DNA of 8,549 nucleotides from contig JAICMT010000047.1 of NCBI GenBank assembly GCA_025929125.1, positions 1 through 8,549 on the forward strand. The letters are read 5' to 3'. The notes under the pieces were generated by a model. It worked only from the letters and a program-made list of their open reading frames with translations, did no database searches and was not told the DNA's origin. The position numbers were made by a program, and so were the translations under genes. Positions within the stretch are counted from its first letter, which is position 1, and every line of letters starts with the position of its first letter. This stretch comes from Acidobacteriaceae bacterium. GTDB taxonomy: Bacteria > Acidobacteriota > Terriglobia > Terriglobales > Acidobacteriaceae. Shown one piece after another: positions 6,100 to 8,549 of the stretch.

Positions 6100-6423
6100 T
6101 TGAAGCGCGAACTGGACGCCCTGATCACCCAAATGCACACCGCCGGAATCTCCTACTCTGACGCGGTTCGGCAGTTCAAGAAGCGCTACATCCTCGAGGT
6201 CCTCGCCCATCACCGCGGCAACCAGTGCAAAGCCGCCACCGAGCTCGGTATGCATCGCAACACCTTGAGCCGCACACTCGCGGAGCTGCACATGGACACC
6301 GCGCAGATCCGTAAAGGCATGCGCCGCCCGGTCATGAGTGAGCGGCCGATGCTGACGCAGCAGCGCGCCGCCGTCAACGAGCGTCCGCGCACCCCAGTTC
6401 CGGCAGCCGGAACCCAGCGCTAG
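6100..6423 (+). CDS. Small Fis-type helix-turn-helix DNA-binding protein
   Basis: The 107-residue protein consists of a short helical N-terminus (KRELDALITQMHTAGISYSD), a Fis-type DNA-binding segment and a basic, Pro/Arg/Gln-rich tail. The helix-turn-helix is at residues 30-63: YILEVLAHHRGNQCKAATEL, then GMHRNTLSRTLAEL, which matches the C-terminal domain of Fis and NtrC-type activators (GNxxxAAxxLGxxRxTLxxxLxEL). It has no receiver or AAA+ domain, so it is a stand-alone binder. From memory, similar short proteins beginning MKRELDALI occur in Acidobacteria; their targets are unknown to me. The TTG start at 6100 is supported by GAGGT 7 nt upstream. It lies 51 nt after cvpA and 27 nt before the secretin gene, so it may be co-transcribed with either and could control this locus. 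Confidence 0.85.
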   Translation: MKRELDALITQMHTAGISYSDAVRQFKKRYILEVLAHHRGNQCKAATELGMHRNTLSRTLAELHMDTAQIRKGMRRPVMSERPMLTQQRAAVNERPRTPVPAAGTQR

Positions 6424-6450
6424 CAGTTCGCAATCAGAACGGGTCGGTGC

Positions 6451-8406
6451 ATGACCACCCTTGCTTCGAATCGCGGCGCGTCTAATCCTTGCATGCAATT
6501 CTCCGCCTCGTGGTACCGGGTTTTGAGCCCAGTTCTGTGCTGGTGCCTCGCACCCGCGTGTCTGGGGCAAGCGAACCCAACCGGCAAGCCTGCCATTGCC
6601 ACCTCCAAAGCGGAGAAGAAGCAGCTTCGCGAGGCCGAAGAGGCATACCTCTCCGGCGCAAAGAAGCTGGAAGGCGATGAGTTAGATGCGGCCGAAGCGG
6701 ATTTTTCCCGCGCCGCAGAACTGGACCCGGCGAATTCCCGGTACGCACTCGCAATCTCGGTCGTCCGCGAACATCGCGTGACCGAGCTCGTTCGGCAATC
6801 GAGTCAGGCTCGGCGGCAGGGCGATACCGGCAAGGCCGAGACACTGCTGCAGCAGGCACGCTCGATCGATCCGGAAAATCCGATCGTGCTCGAACACAGT
6901 ATCCCGGAAGCCGTGCAGACCCAAACCAGCCCATCAGCCGCGCTCACCGATCCCGCGGCACAGCCGTGGCATATTGAAGTACCCCGGATGGCTGGCCCCA
7001 TCGTCGTGCAGCCCGCCAGCGAGCTCAAAAGCTTCGATCTCCGTGGGCAGTCGAACACGCTTCTGCAGCAGGTGGCCCAGCAATACGGAATTCGGGTGGT
7101 TCTGGAGCCGTCCGTGGAGACCCGGGACATCCACTTTGCGCTTCAGAACGTTCCCTATGAACGCGCAATGTTCACCTTGACGACCATGACGCACACCTTC
7201 GCCGTGCCGCTCGACGCGAAGACAATCATGCTGGCGCGCGATACCCCGGAGAACCGGGCGCGTCTGGAGCGACAGTTACAGGAGACCATCGCAGTCCCCG
7301 GTGCGACCCCGCAAAAAATGCAGGAGATCGCAAACGTCATCCGAAACATCTTTAACCTGAAGCAGGTCGTAGTGGACCCAGGCGCAGGACGGATCGTGGT
7401 CCGCGGACCCGAGTCCGTCTTTGCCGCACTGAACAGCACGCTCCAACCCCTTATGGATACCGGCGGCGAGGTGCTGCTTGAAGTTCGGCTGTATGAGATC
7501 AGCAAAAGCAGCACAACTCAGGTGGGCGCGAAACTACCCACTGAGTTCACCGCGTTCAACGTGAACCAGGCGGCCCGGCAGATTGTCAGCAACAACCAGT
7601 CACTCGTACAGCAGGCCATCGCCCAGGGCTTTGTCTCCGCCAACGCGACGGACCTGCAGATTGCGCTCGCGCTCATTGGGTCCGGCCTGGTCCAGAGCGA
7701 TCTGGCGAAGAACCTGATCGGAGTGTTCGGCGGAGGAGTTCTGCAGACTGCCGTCTCTTCCTCGACCAGTGGAGTCACGCTCAACCTCTCCCGCAATGCA
7801 ACCGAGACTCGGGCGCTTGATGATGTGCAGCTTCGGGTGAACGATCGCGAAGAGGCAACCTTCCGTGCGGGCACACGCTACCCGGTTACGGTCTCCACCT
7901 TCAGCACCGGCGGGTCCGCTCCATCCTCCGCGCTCAACAACGCCACCATCAACGGTGTGAACGTCGGCAACCTGCTTCAGAACGGGGTAGCCGGCACGAC
8001 CATTCCGCAGACATCGTATGAAGACCTTGGCGTCACGCTAACGGCTAAACCCACCTTTCAGGGCGGAGACCGCATCAGCATGCAGCTTGACCTCAAGATT
8101 CAGGCGCTCGCCGGCACCGGGCTGAACGACATCCCGATCCTGCTGAACCGGCACTTTGTCACCTCATTGAGCGTAGCCAATGGAGAGAGTGCGCTGATCG
8201 TCAGCGACGTAAGCAAGACCGAGTCAGCCGCAGTCGAAGGTATACCCGGCCTCAGCGAACTGCCCGGGCTCGGTCCCCCAACCGAGCGAGATACCATCCG
8301 GGACTCCGGCCAGCTGGTCGTGGTGGTGACCCCGTACATCGTGAAGAACCGTCGCGCGGATGAGCCCGGACCGCGCATCGCGGTGACGCTTCCTCCGTCT
8401 CCATAG
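6451..8406 (+). CDS. Secretin (type II/III secretion or type IV pilus GspD/PilQ-like) with N-terminal TPR region
   Basis: Secretins form large outer-membrane pores. The 651-residue protein has a signal peptide (hydrophobic LSPVLCWCLAPACLGQA, residues 25-41), a helical TPR-like region (about 50-150; note the two AELDPAN / RSIDPEN turns), an STN/N0-like domain (about 192-265, beginning SFDLRGQSNTLLQQVAQQYG), one N1-like ring domain (about 280-340) and a C-terminal secretin domain (about 341-632). Secretin landmarks are VLLEVRLYEIS, FRAGTRYPV, SYEDLGVTLTAKP, VANGESALIVSD, GIPGLSELPGLG and QLVVVVTPYIV. GspD usually has more N-domains, so this is a compact form. The ATG at 6451 was taken; an in-frame ATG at 6493 would give a more usual signal peptide, and neither has a good ribosome-binding site. 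LAPAC is a poor lipobox. No other secretion or pilus gene is visible. GspD and PilQ cannot be told apart here. Confidence 0.9.
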   Translation: MTTLASNRGASNPCMQFSASWYRVLSPVLCWCLAPACLGQANPTGKPAIATSKAEKKQLREAEEAYLSGAKKLEGDELDAAEADFSRAAELDPANSRYALAISVVREHRVTELVRQSSQARRQGDTGKAETLLQQARSIDPENPIVLEHSIPEAVQTQTSPSAALTDPAAQPWHIEVPRMAGPIVVQPASELKSFDLRGQSNTLLQQVAQQYGIRVVLEPSVETRDIHFALQNVPYERAMFTLTTMTHTFAVPLDAKTIMLARDTPENRARLERQLQETIAVPGATPQKMQEIANVIRNIFNLKQVVVDPGAGRIVVRGPESVFAALNSTLQPLMDTGGEVLLEVRLYEISKSSTTQVGAKLPTEFTAFNVNQAARQIVSNNQSLVQQAIAQGFVSANATDLQIALALIGSGLVQSDLAKNLIGVFGGGVLQTAVSSSTSGVTLNLSRNATETRALDDVQLRVNDREEATFRAGTRYPVTVSTFSTGGSAPSSALNNATINGVNVGNLLQNGVAGTTIPQTSYEDLGVTLTAKPTFQGGDRISMQLDLKIQALAGTGLNDIPILLNRHFVTSLSVANGESALIVSDVSKTESAAVEGIPGLSELPGLGPPTERDTIRDSGQLVVVVTPYIVKNRRADEPGPRIAVTLPPSP

Positions 8407-8432
8407 CTTCGGTCACGTCGTGGCTTGCGGCG

Positions 8433-8462
8433 TTGACCGCATCTCCCCGCCACCGCTATACT
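8433..8462 (+). promoter_or_regulatory. Promoter of the tRNA-Gly gene
   Basis: TTGACC (8433-8438; 5 of 6 consensus bases), an 18-nt spacer and TATACT (8457-8462; 5 of 6) make a strong sigma70-type promoter. Transcription would start near 8469, about 7 nt before the mature tRNA 5' end. This is the best promoter in the window and shows that the tRNA is transcribed independently of the secretin gene, which ends at 8406. Confidence 0.75.
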
Positions 8463-8475
8463 TACGAATGTACGA

Positions 8476-8549
8476 GCGGGAGTAGCTCAGTGGTAGAGTG
8501 CTTCCTTGCCAAGGAAGATGTCGCCGGTTCGACCCCGGTCTCCCGCTCC
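8476..8549 (+). tRNA. tRNA-Gly(GCC), 3' end cut by the window
   Basis: The cloverleaf folds fully: acceptor stem GCGGGAG/CTCCCGC with 7 perfect pairs, D arm GCTC-AGTGGTA-GAGT (one G-U pair), anticodon stem CTTCC/GGAAG with loop TTGCCAA giving anticodon GCC (reads GGC and GGU glycine codons), a 5-nt variable loop and T arm GCCGG-TTCGACC-CCGGT (one G-U pair). The discriminator base is T at 8547, followed by CC at the window edge, so CCA is probably gene-encoded with the final A just outside. It uses its own promoter at 8433-8462. Confidence 0.97.

Noticed and set aside
6565..6567. Cys in LAPAC of the secretin signal peptide as a lipoprotein site
   Set aside because: The usual lipobox is L-[AS]-[GA]-C; here Pro is at -2 and Ala at -3, and a signal peptidase I site (GQA) follows closely. 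A lipoprotein is possible but not supported.
8407..8432. Terminator for the secretin gene
   Set aside because: No GC-rich hairpin followed by a T run is visible between the stop codon and the tRNA promoter.

Overview
The window is about 62% GC (estimated by eye) and reads as a stretch of bacterial chromosome, probably from an acidobacterium of the Terriglobia type. That assignment rests on memory of similar proteins: a Tat-exported sugar isomerase, a short Fis-like HTH protein with a characteristic N-terminus, and a TPR-secretin. A database search would be needed to confirm it. Nothing indicates a recent mobile element, phage or CRISPR array.

Layout. At the left edge, a minus-strand gene starting at 183 encodes the N-terminus of a Tat-exported sugar phosphate isomerase/epimerase-like protein. 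A 296-base divergent region (184-479) holds candidate promoters for both directions, repeated TTGCRCAA-type palindromes and a possible 15-codon leader ORF. From 480 onward every gene is on the plus strand: two non-identical short-chain dehydrogenases (480-1259, 1300-2055), a COG4119-like NUDIX hydrolase (2116-2586), hemC (2624-3598), hemD (3608-4402), purC (4490-5497), a CvpA-family membrane protein (5494-6048), a small Fis-type helix-turn-helix protein (6100-6423) and a TPR-containing secretin (6451-8406). A tRNA-Gly(GCC) gene with its own strong promoter closes the window (8476-8549, cut inside the CCA end).

How the genes fit together. The two dehydrogenases and the divergent isomerase-like gene look like a carbohydrate-oxidation locus that may share one regulator acting on the divergent region. 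HemC and HemD catalyse consecutive steps of tetrapyrrole synthesis (porphobilinogen to hydroxymethylbilane to uroporphyrinogen III); the hemD ribosome-binding site overlaps the hemC stop codon. PurC makes SAICAR in purine synthesis, and its stop codon overlaps the cvpA start as ATGA, so the two are probably translationally coupled. The HTH protein sits just ahead of the secretin and could regulate it, or may simply be a neighbour.

The core genes are ordinary. The parts most worth a second look are the divergent regulatory region, the Asn-to-Thr change in the catalytic tetrad of the first dehydrogenase, and the orphan secretin with its HTH neighbour. I see no clear sign of an undescribed multi-gene system.
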